From CAYMLL01 sp964390645 (GTDB lineage Bacteria; Planctomycetota; UBA8108): a DNA stretch of 64,000 bases. A program made the translations under genes and the position numbers. The notes beneath the pieces were generated by a model that was given only the letters and a program-made list of their open reading frames with translations, made no database searches and had not been told where the DNA came from. Shown here one piece after another: positions 56,646 to 64,000 of this stretch (positions are counted from its first letter, which is position 1; each line of letters starts with the position of its first letter). The stretch is taken from NCBI GenBank assembly GCA_964390645.1, contig CAYMLL010000006.1:1-64000 (forward strand), read 5' to 3'.

Positions 56646-57056
56646 GCCGTGGAGCTTCCTCTGGAGCAAGAAAGCCTCGCAAGACATCTTCGCAACGGTG
56701 AAGACCAGCTGCACGTACAGCACGTCAGGGGACACCTCTGCGACCGTTCGCGCCGCTCACGCGGTCGCTCGCTTCTGGCCGCACGACGGGCACGCCCCCC
56801 TCGATTCCGAGGGGAACGGGACGATCTGCTCCCCCCTCGCGGTACACTCCTCGTCGGTACACCCGGTATCGATGGGTGGTTCACCGGAGGTCGCCATGTT
56901 GCAGATCGCGACCGCGGCGGCTGGCCATGCAGTCCGCCCGGGAACGATGTTGTCCGGAAGCGAAGCGACCCACCTGCTTTTCAAGCCGCGACGATACGAT
57001 TAGAATCCCGGCTCACTTGAAATCGTTGTCTCTTTTCCCTGCGAGTGGCAATCACC
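56646..57056. other. Non-coding stretch between symporter remnant and intact symporter
   Basis: This 411-base stretch has several overlapping open frames, none with recognisable domains; one minus-strand frame has a CPSCG motif. GC drops near 56990-57050. TACGAT (56995-57000) followed by TAGAAT (57001-57006) may serve as -10 for the symporter. Confidence 0.4.
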
Positions 57057-58409
57057 ATGAATTCCAACCGTCCAAAGCTCTTCCTCATGATGCTCCTGGA
57101 GTTTTTTATCTGGGGCGCCTGGCTGCCATTGATCTTCGGCTACCTTCCCAGTCTCAACTTCAGTCCCACCGAACAGGCCTGGACCCTGAACGCCTTTCCG
57201 ATCGCAGCCATCGTGGGGATGTTCTTCAGCAACCAGTTTGCGGACCGGAGTTTCGCTGCAGAAAAATTCCTGGCTTTCAGTCACCTGGTAGGAGGCGCTG
57301 CGATTCTCGGCTGCGGCTTTGTCACCACCTTCTGGCCGTTCTTTACTCTCATGCTGGTGCATTGCCTGCTTTACGTCCCCACCATCTCCATCACCAATTC
57401 GATTGCCTTTTCGCATATCGATGACCCCAAGAAGAACTTTCCCATCGTGCGCACGGGAGGCACGATCGGCTGGATCCTGGCTGCGATCCCCTTCACCTTC
57501 ATCCTGGTGGACTGGGAAAGCGTCGACGCGATGGACCATCAGGGCTTCAAGGACTGGCTGGGCGCCGTGCTCGGTTCCGGGCTGACAGGGGACGCGCTGA
57601 AAGCGGCCACCAAGTGGACTTACGTGGCTGCCGGCGTCGCCTCGTTCGTGTTGGCGGCATTCAGCTTCACCCTCCCACACACGCCGCCCAAGAAGGTAGA
57701 GCGTGGAACGGTGGGCGGGCTTGCCTGGCTGGAGGCGGCCAAGTTGCTCAGGCATCCGTTCATCGCGGTTCTCTTCCTGGTCACCTTCGCCGACAGCTTT
57801 GTCCACAACTGTTATTTCAACTGGACTGGACGATTCCTCGGGGCACCTGTTGAGGCGGGTGGTGTGGGCATCGCCGGAAACTGGATCATGCCCGTCATGA
57901 CGGTGGGACAGGTGGCCGAGATCCTGACCATGCTGATACTCGGCGTCGTGCTCAAGAAGCTGGGCTGGCGCTGGACCATGGTCGTCGGTGTGCTGGGCCA
58001 TGCCGCGCGATTCGCAGCCTACGCGTTTTTCCCTGAACACCAGATGCTGATTATCGTGATCCAGGTACTGCACGGGGTTTGCTACGCCTTCTTCTTCGCC
58101 ACCGTGTACATCTTTGTCGATGCCTATTTCCCCAAGGATGCCCGCTCCAGTGCGCAGGGCCTGTTCAACCTGATGATCCTGGGTATCGGGGCGCTGGCGG
58201 CCAACTCCATCTGCCCCTACCTGTTCGACGAGGTGTTCACCGAGAACGCTGTCACGGACTTCCATGGCCTGTTCATGGTTCCCCTGATCTGTGCGAGCGT
58301 CGCTGCGGTGGCGCTGGCCCTCTGCTTCCACCCACCGGAAGTTTCTGTCGCGGAAGCCCTGGACGAGGAGGCGTCCAGCGAAATGGACGGGCCGGCCCTG
58401 TCGAGCTGA
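57057..58409 (+). CDS. Nucleoside:H+ symporter-family MFS transporter
   Basis: This 450-residue transporter has about 12 helices and matches the NupG/XapB family: LLEFFIWGAWLPLIFGYLPS, LMLVHCLLYVPTISITNSIA, NFPIVRTGGTIGWILAAIPF, and a C-terminal SSAQGLFNLMILGIGALAAN. It would import nucleosides or a similar solute with protons. The ATG at 57057 was chosen over GTG 57045. Base use differs from neighbours: Leu is mainly CTG with some TTG, AT-ending codons are frequent (ttttttatc, gcagaaaaattc), suggesting recent transfer. See the remnant upstream and rhodanese fragment downstream. Confidence 0.88.
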   Translation: MNSNRPKLFLMMLLEFFIWGAWLPLIFGYLPSLNFSPTEQAWTLNAFPIAAIVGMFFSNQFADRSFAAEKFLAFSHLVGGAAILGCGFVTTFWPFFTLMLVHCLLYVPTISITNSIAFSHIDDPKKNFPIVRTGGTIGWILAAIPFTFILVDWESVDAMDHQGFKDWLGAVLGSGLTGDALKAATKWTYVAAGVASFVLAAFSFTLPHTPPKKVERGTVGGLAWLEAAKLLRHPFIAVLFLVTFADSFVHNCYFNWTGRFLGAPVEAGGVGIAGNWIMPVMTVGQVAEILTMLILGVVLKKLGWRWTMVVGVLGHAARFAAYAFFPEHQMLIIVIQVLHGVCYAFFFATVYIFVDAYFPKDARSSAQGLFNLMILGIGALAANSICPYLFDEVFTENAVTDFHGLFMVPLICASVAAVALALCFHPPEVSVAEALDEEASSEMDGPALSS

Positions 58410-58437
58410 CGGCGGTGACAGGTGCGACGCCCATGGC

Positions 58438-58508
58438 GAGGCTCTGCCAGGAGGAGGCTCTGCCAGGAGGAGGCTCTGCCAGGAGGAGGCTCTGCCAGGA
58501 GGAGGCGG
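58438..58508. repeat. 16-bp tandem repeat (four copies)
   Basis: The unit gaggctctgccaggag occurs four times (58438-58501), with a partial fifth. It lies 28 bp after the symporter stop and before the rhodanese-like start. Confidence 0.9.
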
Positions 58509-58586
58509 ACTGCGAGCCCGGCCAGGAATGAGCCAGAGCCGGACGATGCCCTGCCGGCCTTGGCAGAGCGCCGCCAGTGGACGCTG

Positions 58587-58679
58587 ATGACAGACGATCC
58601 TCTGGCAAGCTCGGTCACGGAGGACAGGGCCCGGCTGGATGCAGGTCAGGAATTCCTGCTGGTGGACTGCCGGGAACAG
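58587..58679 (+). pseudogene. Rhodanese-domain N-terminal fragment
   Basis: From the ATG at 58587 the frame reads MTDDPLASSVTEDRARL, then DAGQEFLLVDCREQ, which matches the start of a rhodanese domain ('fvLvDvRe-E'). The similarity ends abruptly; the following residues are Arg/Ser/Pro-rich and the catalytic Cys loop never appears. Codons are CTG-rich like the symporter, not CTC-rich like the native genes. Confidence 0.6.
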
Positions 58680-59264
58680 CTGCGAATCTTTACCGGTATC
58701 GGAGATACCAGCTCTCGCCAAGGGTCCGTCCCGGAGCCGAGATCTCGACGGCAGCTCCCGGCGATTCCCCGGGTCCCGACCCGTCGAACGACGCACCCGG
58801 ATACCCTCGGAGTCCGCGGCCGTGCAGGCGAGGTCGACATCTCCGGCAGAGGAACCCGTCGGAACGGCTCGCCGTCGCCGGAAGGATCCTGGCGAAGCTC
58901 CTCCCCGGACCCGGACTCGAGCCGCGAGCGCTCCTCGTCGAGCACGGCGCTGAGCCACTCGAGCTGTTCGCCCTCCCTCCTCGATCGCCGTCAGCCCCGG
59001 GGATCGCCTGCTGCTTCAGGAACGCCCACCCGGAAGACCTCGCCGCGACAGTGATCGCGCTCGGCCGCGCAGGCGGGCTCCTCGAACGCCGGGACACGGT
59101 CTCGCTCCGTCGAGTCCCTGGCGATGATCGACGCTCCCCCGGCGCTGCTCGCGCTACCGGCTGTCGCCGGACGGCCCGCAAAGAACTCTGAAAGACGGCC
59201 CCTGCGGAGCTGACTGCGCAGCACGGCTCCGGTCGGTGGAGTCCCAGTCCTGATCGATTCCGGC
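58680..59264. other. Stretch with a possible coding remnant
   Basis: These 585 bases return to native high GC. One plus frame, ~58877-59191, reads ILAKLLPGPGLEPRALLVEH and CCFRNAHPEDLAATVIALGR with strongly GC-ending codons, so it may be the tail of a disrupted gene, but I do not recognise it and no start is evident. Confidence 0.35.
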
Positions 59265-60695
59265 CTATCTGCTCACGTGATCTCCGGCAACGCCCGACCC
59301 CGCGAGCACCGGCCCGGTCACCGACGACGCCCGGCAGGACTCCGGCCCGGCCTCGCGTTTCCCGGCAGGCGCGGCCAGCGGCCGCATCGCCGGATCACCG
59401 AACACCACGTACAGGAGCGCGATCTGTCGCAGCCGCCGGCCGGCCGGCCAGTCCGGGGGCACCACGAAACGGCCGGGCCCGAAGCCTTGCAGCACGACCA
59501 GGGCGTTGATCAGACGCTGGTAGGACTCGCCGACGGTGCCGCCCTCCAGCCAGGATTCCAGGACCGGAAACAGGTGAGGAAAGCCCATGCTCAGTCGCAT
59601 GTGGCCAAAGAACACGCTCGCCCCGTTGTCGATCGCCCGCAGGGCGAACGCGTCCCGCTGCTCGACGCGGTAACCGCCGGGAGCCTGCCGCATCGCCGGC
59701 AGGTCCGACCGGGCCGGAGACGCCGAGAAGCACGAGCCACTGAGGATCACCTTGCCGCTCAGGTCGCCAGGAAGTCCCTCGATATCGACCCCGCAGGACA
59801 TCCCCGGAGTCCCGTGGCCATGCATCACCAGCAACGAGCACTTCTTCAAGGCCGCCGCCGCCGGCTCCGGAAAGCTCTTCACGAAGCGCTGCTCTTTCGT
59901 GGCCTGAAGATTCCAGATATCGCCGCCGACGAGCTTCGCCGCCTCCGTCGCCCGCCGACCGTAGACGGCCACGATCGGCGTCTCGAGCCCGGAGCGGGCA
60001 AACATCTTCCGGAGCACCGCCGCCTTCTGCAGCGACCGCAGCTCCCTGGCCGACGGCACCTGGCTGATCGCCATCGGCCGGAGGCCCGCGCGTGGCGTCG
60101 GTCGGTGCGCGATCGACCGACCGATCAACGAGGAGAAGCTCCTGACGTTCGACGCCAGCAAGACCCCCGGCAGGACGTCCAGCTGGGGATCATCATCGAG
60201 GGTCGACGTCAGCTCCCACATTCCGAGGAGCATGTTCTCCCGGAACGACTCCTTCCGTGGAGCGATCGCCAGAAAGCGAACGCGGGCCTTCCGCAGCTGC
60301 GCTTGCAGCCTCGTCACCCGGTCCTCGTGCTGGTGGAGCACCGCCAGGTCATCCACTCGAACGATGATCCCGTCGCGGGCCCTGGCCAGCCGCTTCAGCG
60401 CGTCCAGGTACCCCGACTCGGTGTGATCCGTGACGATCACGTAACGATCTCCGTCGACCGGATGGGGCCGCGTCCGCAGAACGAAGGAGGAGCTCTTCCT
60501 CTCGTCACGGCCGGGTCGGGTCTCCCTGTCGACGCGAGTCAGCTGGCTCACGTCGGGGATCTCCAGGTCCCCGATCCTGTCGAGCGAAGGAACCGACTGG
60601 CCGGCGGCCCCGCCTCCCCGCCGGCCGATGATCAGCACGCCGCGTGGTGGCACGATCTCTTTATACCGGTGACGGCGGCGTGCTGATCGTACCAC
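59265..60695 (-). CDS. Clan CD (C25/gingipain-like) cysteine peptidase, probably frameshifted at its N-terminus
   Basis: The N-terminal part has RYVIVTDHTESGYLDALKRL, like the gingipain-type domain. The C-terminal part has the His-Cys dyad LLVMHGHGTPG (His ~292/294) and ILSGSCFSASP (Cys ~322), then ASVFFGHMRLS and YVVFGDPAMRP, as in C25 peptidases ('lfGDPtl'). It should be exported, but the frame from GTG 60695 has no signal peptide. A signal sequence (GVLILSFLLLGGPALPAAA) lies just upstream in a frame that a one-base shift near 60650 would join. So the intact product is probably ~50 residues longer. Substrate and activation unknown. Confidence 0.65.
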   Translation of the reverse strand: MVRSARRRHRYKEIVPPRGVLIIGRRGGGAAGQSVPSLDRIGDLEIPDVSQLTRVDRETRPGRDERKSSSFVLRTRPHPVDGDRYVIVTDHTESGYLDALKRLARARDGIIVRVDDLAVLHQHEDRVTRLQAQLRKARVRFLAIAPRKESFRENMLLGMWELTSTLDDDPQLDVLPGVLLASNVRSFSSLIGRSIAHRPTPRAGLRPMAISQVPSARELRSLQKAAVLRKMFARSGLETPIVAVYGRRATEAAKLVGGDIWNLQATKEQRFVKSFPEPAAAALKKCSLLVMHGHGTPGMSCGVDIEGLPGDLSGKVILSGSCFSASPARSDLPAMRQAPGGYRVEQRDAFALRAIDNGASVFFGHMRLSMGFPHLFPVLESWLEGGTVGESYQRLINALVVLQGFGPGRFVVPPDWPAGRRLRQIALLYVVFGDPAMRPLAAPAGKREAGPESCRASSVTGPVLAGSGVAGDHVSR

Positions 60696-60840
60696 TCGCC
60701 GCGGGCGACCGCCGGGGTCTTCTTCGCCGCCGCCGGGAGTGCCGGGCCGCCGAGGAGCAGAAAGCTCAGGATCAGGACGCCCTGGGTCAGGCCGGGCCCG
60801 CCGCTCGCGCTCGGGTCGCCACGAACGATGCCGGAGGCCG
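60696..60840 (-). pseudogene. Out-of-frame signal peptide belonging to the C25-like gene
   Basis: On the minus strand this frame encodes LTQGVLILSFLLLGG and PALPAAAKKTPAVARGEWY before running into a stop at 60632, inside the C25-like gene in another frame. No ATG or GTG lies close upstream (CTG or a distant TTG are the only starts). Re-reading one base near GGT-ATA-AAG gives a continuous protein (...AVTGYKEIVPPRGVLIIG). Confidence 0.5.
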
Positions 60841-60930
60841 GACAGGGCGGGCAGTCGTCGCCACAGTCGACGACCCCGCGGAAGGCGGGGAGAAAGACCG
60901 CGACGGATCTCGCCGCGCCAGGGCGGTTTC

Positions 60931-60972
60931 GGGACAAGAAGAAAGGGCCGCGCCTCCGCGGAGGAGCGGCCC
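60931..60972 (-). terminator. Intrinsic-type terminator after the cohesin/dockerin gene
   Basis: On the minus strand, GGGCCGC (60966-60972) pairs with GCGGCCC (60945-60951), and an inner CCTCC/GGAGG extends the stem. TTTCTTCTT follows. It lies 25 bp after the stop of the gene at 60997. The T-tract is interrupted, so strength is uncertain. Confidence 0.65.
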
Positions 60973-60996
60973 TCTGTTACCTGGCGAACGACCCGC

Positions 60997-62418
60997 TTAC
61001 GGACAGCGCGCGTTCGAGTCGCAGCCGACGATCGTCACGCAACTCGGCGGTCGCCCGAGAGGATGCGCGGGGCCGCCCTGAAAGAGAAACGCCAGCACCG
61101 CGACACCATCGGAGAGGTCGATCCTAGTGTCACCGTTGAAGTCCAACAGCAGCGTGTTGGCCGGATCGCTGTTCGTCCCGTCGCCACAGGGAAGCTCGAG
61201 CGGATTGCCGCCGAAGAGGTAGCCGAGGACGCAGACGCCGTCCGAGAGGTCGAGAGTCCCGTCCTGGTTACAGTCGCCGGGCAACTGCTGACCGCCCGCC
61301 GGCGGATACGTGAAGCCGTCCGGGCACTCGTCGCAGCCCTGGTCCGTGCAGACACGCAGAGGCTGCAAACCGCCCTCGGGGCAGGCCGGCGCGGTGATCG
61401 ACAGCGTGCGCACCGGAGGCGCGCCGGGCAACAGAATGAAGTCGGCTGGCACGCCGCACACGAACACCTCGAGATCGCCGGAGCTGTTCTGCGCGTCGGT
61501 GATGTTCTCCATCTCGACGAGGAACTGCTGCCCCATCGGTCCGGAGTTCCCGAACTTGCTCCGGATGATCGGCTCGGCGTTCGCGACGAGGTAGTTGAAC
61601 GCAGCGACCTCCGTGAACGAGCCGCCGGACGCGGTGACGGAGAGATCCGACGGACCGGAGGTCCCGCAGCTCGGAGCCAGCATCGACACCGTCTGAGAGT
61701 TGAGCCGCGTCCAGGCTATTTCTTGACCGCACAGCGTCACCGTGACCGGCTCGCGCTCTACACCGATATTGTTCGCCGTCAGGATCAGGAGGTCGCCGGA
61801 CTGTCCCGCGCCCGGCGTCAGATCGATGAACGTCGGTGACGTGTCGATGACGTTGACCGTTCCATCGTTCTCGACGGCCTCGTGCGAGACACCGTTGATG
61901 TCCGTGACGATATTGCGCTCGCCATCGGCGGGACCTTCACGGAGATTGACCGTTGACGAGCCGAAGCCGTCGGAGAGGACGTCGACGACCAGAACGAGCA
62001 GCTGGCGGTCGCTCCCCTGAGCGAGATGAACGTCCACCGTGTCGGCGGCGAGCCCGAAAACGACACCGTGCATCAGCGTACCGGTGTTGTTGTCGATCTG
62101 CCCGGCGCTGAAGTCGGGGGCCAGCGGCTCGACGGCCGAGCCCAGACGCACCTCCTTGACCTCGATCTCCGCCTCATCGAAGGCCAGCGCGATCGAGAAC
62201 GCGTAAGCGTCGCGATCCAGATTGGCGACGATCGGAATCTCGACGTCGGTCTGGCCGACCTCCACGTCGACGTCGTCGATCCTGAACTCGTCCGCCCTCG
62301 CCTCGTCGCAGACGGTCAACATCGTCGCCAGAAACATGGTCGTCAGAAGCATGGTCGTCAGAAGCGCCACCTGCAAACGAGGCACTATCTGCAAACGAGG
62401 CACTATCTTGCACGCCAT
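60997..62418 (-). CDS. Secreted cohesin-like/IPT/dockerin-like protein
   Basis: The ATG at 62418 follows GAGGG at 6 nt. The 473-residue protein has an unusual signal peptide with internal repeats (IVPRLQIVPRLQ, LLTTMLLTTMFLATM), then a cohesin-like beta domain (~40-190: VEIPIVANLDRDAYAFSIAL, GQIDNNTGTLMHGVVFGLA), an IPT/TIG-like pair (~200-370) and a two-part dockerin-like tail (GDCNQDGTLDLSDGVCVLGY, DFNGDTRIDLSDGVAVLAFL, LFQGGPAHP). It is paralogous to the next gene upstream. Probably exported and calcium-binding. Confidence 0.82.
   Translation of the reverse strand: MACKIVPRLQIVPRLQVALLTTMLLTTMFLATMLTVCDEARADEFRIDDVDVEVGQTDVEIPIVANLDRDAYAFSIALAFDEAEIEVKEVRLGSAVEPLAPDFSAGQIDNNTGTLMHGVVFGLAADTVDVHLAQGSDRQLLVLVVDVLSDGFGSSTVNLREGPADGERNIVTDINGVSHEAVENDGTVNVIDTSPTFIDLTPGAGQSGDLLILTANNIGVEREPVTVTLCGQEIAWTRLNSQTVSMLAPSCGTSGPSDLSVTASGGSFTEVAAFNYLVANAEPIIRSKFGNSGPMGQQFLVEMENITDAQNSSGDLEVFVCGVPADFILLPGAPPVRTLSITAPACPEGGLQPLRVCTDQGCDECPDGFTYPPAGGQQLPGDCNQDGTLDLSDGVCVLGYLFGGNPLELPCGDGTNSDPANTLLLDFNGDTRIDLSDGVAVLAFLFQGGPAHPLGRPPSCVTIVGCDSNARCP
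62335..62406. repeat. Tandem duplications inside a signal peptide
   Basis: Two 15-bp copies of catggtcgtcagaag (62335-62364, a third degenerate copy before) and two 18-bp copies of ctgcaaacgaggcactat (62371-62406). Both are in frame and lengthen the hydrophobic leader of the cohesin-like protein. Confidence 0.88.
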
Positions 62419-62477
62419 TGAATTCCCTCGTGAAGAAAGCGTTGGCATCGTGTGAATCCCCACCTCCCGAGGCGTCG

Positions 62478-62506
62478 ATCTTAGCACTTGTCGGACCCTC
62501 ACGCAA
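62478..62506 (-). promoter_or_regulatory. Putative promoter of the cohesin-like gene
   Basis: Minus strand TTGCGT (62501-62506), 17 bp, TAAGAT (62478-62483), about 60 nt before the ATG at 62418. The -35 is poor. Confidence 0.35.
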
Positions 62507-62633
62507 ACTGTCCAGGATCTCGGAACCTCCCCTGGGCCCCGTTCCGGTTCGCCTTCCGAACCGGCGACCCGACGACCCGGCCGGACCGGGAGAGGGCTGG
62601 CCCGCGCATCGAGACGGGCCCACACGCCCCCTC

Positions 62634-63950
62634 TCAGCACCCGGCCAGGGAGTCGGCCGTAGGATCCTCGCCCGGATCGGGGAAGGGCGCCGGCGGCGAC
62701 GGACCGCCCTGGAACAGGAAATTGAGCACGTGGATACCATCGGAGAGGTCGATCTGGCCCGTGTCGTTCGCGTCGAGAGCGTCGTCGCACGGCGCTCGAG
62801 CGTCGATCCCGATGAACAGATCGTTGAGGATGGCGACGCCGTCGGAGAGATCCACTGCGCCGTCGTCGTTGGCGTCGCCTCGCAGGAAGGTCGTGCCCAC
62901 GATCTCCTCGTACTCGAATCCGTTCGCCTCGGTGGCGCAGCCGTCATCGTTACAGACCTGAAGCTCGGCGAATCCCGCGGAAGGGCAGGGGGGGGCGACC
63001 ACCTGCAGCGTCTGCGAATTGAGCGCCGTGAAGCTCGCCGGGGCGCCACAGACCAACACACGCGTGTTCGGTCGGTCCATGTTCAGACCGACGACGACAA
63101 ACTGCGCGCCGGCACCACCGCGGTTGAACTGGATATCCTGGATCACCGGGACGAGCGACGGCGGCGTGATATAGTCGAATCCGTTCGGCTCCGAGTCGCA
63201 GCCGAAGTCGTTACAGACCTCGAGCTCCGCGAAGCCCTCACGGGGACAGTCCGGTGCGATCACCCCGACCGTCTGGTTGTCGACCAGCAGCCGGAAGGTC
63301 GCCGAGGAGCCGCAGACGCGCACGGACAGTCCCGGCAGATCGAAGTTGCGACCGACGACGAAGAACTCGTCACCCGCCTCCCCCTCGTTGAACTGGAGAT
63401 CCTGAATATCCGGAGCGCTGCTGAAGAGCGTGATCTGGCCGTCCACGAGCATGGGAGGGGGACTGACCGACTCCCCGCCCTCGTTGGTCATGACGTTCAG
63501 CCGACCCGGATGACCGCTGACGTTGTTGAGGTTCAGGACCGTCGTCGATTCGCTGGATGTGACGACGTCGATGACCACCTCGAGGACCTCGCGCGAGGAG
63601 CCAGAAGCGAGCCGCGTCTCGAGGTTCTCGACCTGCAGCGCGAAGACGACTCCGGTCACCAGGCTACCGCTGGTATTGTCGATCCGGCTGTCGACGAAAT
63701 CGGGCTCGAGCGGCAGGACGTCTTCCCCGAGTCGCACCTCGGGCACCTGCAGCTTCGTGGAGTCGAAGTCCAGCGACACCGAGAATCCCAGGATGTCCTG
63801 ATCGAGATCCGCAAGGACCGGCACGGCGTTCTGGAGGGAGTCGACCGGAAACGACTGGCCGACGATTCGAAAGCGATTGACCGCCTCCGCGCGCGTGCAT
63901 TGCAGAAGGCCCATCACGGCCAGGACAAGGTGGGTTCCGCGAATCGACAC
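62634..63950 (-). CDS. Secreted cohesin-like/IPT/dockerin-like protein (paralogue)
   Basis: The 438-residue protein starts with GTG and has a signal peptide (THLVLAVMGLLQCTRAEA). A cohesin-like domain covers ~25-165 (AVPVLADLDQDILGFSVSLD, DSRIDNTSGSLVTGVVFAL, ITLFSS). Two IPT/TIG-like repeats follow, each with DIQDLQFNEGEAG / VIQDIQFNRGGAG openings and ending CNDFGCDSEPNGFDY / CNDDGCATEANGFEY. The tail is dockerin-like (GDANDDGAVDLSDGVAILND, DANDTGQIDLSDGIHVLNFL). It precedes its paralogue on the same strand by 215 bp. It resembles scaffold-type surface proteins; partners unknown. Confidence 0.85.
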   Translation of the reverse strand: MSIRGTHLVLAVMGLLQCTRAEAVNRFRIVGQSFPVDSLQNAVPVLADLDQDILGFSVSLDFDSTKLQVPEVRLGEDVLPLEPDFVDSRIDNTSGSLVTGVVFALQVENLETRLASGSSREVLEVVIDVVTSSESTTVLNLNNVSGHPGRLNVMTNEGGESVSPPPMLVDGQITLFSSAPDIQDLQFNEGEAGDEFFVVGRNFDLPGLSVRVCGSSATFRLLVDNQTVGVIAPDCPREGFAELEVCNDFGCDSEPNGFDYITPPSLVPVIQDIQFNRGGAGAQFVVVGLNMDRPNTRVLVCGAPASFTALNSQTLQVVAPPCPSAGFAELQVCNDDGCATEANGFEYEEIVGTTFLRGDANDDGAVDLSDGVAILNDLFIGIDARAPCDDALDANDTGQIDLSDGIHVLNFLFQGGPSPPAPFPDPGEDPTADSLAGC

Positions 63951-64000
63951 GATTTTCGTTCTCGTCGAGATGGCCCGCCCGCAGGCAGGAGTTCCGGCCT

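Noticed and set aside
56757..56984. Small minus-strand frame with a CPSCG motif
   Set aside because: Only one Cys pair lies at its N-terminal-distal end, there is no ribosome site, and it sits in a remnant region.

Overview
The window is gene-dense, clearly GC-rich bacterial chromosome. Leu is mostly CTC and Asp mostly GAC. I infer a Planctomycetota-like organism from several traits together: secreted proteins ending in a short dockerin-like tag (GDxNxDG...SDxVxxLxxLF.GG), a CxxC zinc-ribbon membrane protein, several FHA proteins, a MoxR/DUF58/BatA/vWA operon, secreted squalene-cyclase-fold repeat proteins, and a very large membrane-anchored coiled-coil protein. No rRNA, tRNA, CRISPR array, transposase or phage gene was seen. 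A run of 100 N at 55081-55180 marks a scaffold gap, so this is probably a draft or metagenome-derived assembly.

Layout. 1-8.1 kb: the end of an FHA membrane protein, a degenerate sulfatase-like secreted protein translationally coupled to a secreted alpha/alpha-toroid protein, an SMP-30 lactonase-like enzyme, a cupin, and a membrane-anchored MutS-like ATPase. 8.4-18.5 kb: an alkaline-phosphatase-superfamily enzyme, adenylate kinase, a beta-helix/dockerin protein, a YdcF-type membrane protein, an FKBP lipoprotein, a YtxJ/3-hydroxyisobutyrate-dehydrogenase-like pair and an S41 protease. 18.5-21 kb: a VOC protein and a zinc-ribbon membrane protein. 21.3-27.8 kb: a tightly overlapping MoxR-DUF58-BatA-vWA operon. 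27.9-36.4 kb: rmlA, an M2 peptidase lipoprotein, a carboxylesterase, a UbiD decarboxylase, and a minus-strand KDPG aldolase/CPBP protease/carotenoid-desaturase-like operon. 36.7-44.8 kb: an FHA-GGDEF diguanylate cyclase, an RsmB-like RNA methyltransferase, a 1683-residue membrane coiled-coil protein and a VOC protein. 44.8-55 kb: an FG-GAP/dockerin protein, a second secreted alpha/alpha-toroid protein followed by a tiny membrane protein, a PocR-sensor protein with a decayed kinase domain, a baeRF-type protein, a TPR-like protein and an FHA protein with another decayed kinase-like domain. 55-64 kb: a class II aldolase-like enzyme, a compositionally foreign nucleoside-symporter segment flanked by gene remnants, a clan-CD (C25-like) peptidase whose signal peptide lies in another frame, and two paralogous cohesin-like/IPT/dockerin-like secreted proteins.

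Three items deserve a second look. (1) An AT-rich promoter-hairpin-U-tract unit at 9910-10002 could be a short RNA or an attenuator. (2) The 59.3-64 kb secreted cluster combines cohesin-like and dockerin-like parts in the same polypeptides, beside a probable gingipain-type peptidase. (3) The 49-55 kb signalling neighbourhood has two proteins with intact sensor domains (PocR, FHA) and apparently dead histidine-kinase-type domains. I saw no complete system that I can call new with confidence. All assignments rest on reading motifs by eye, with no database search.
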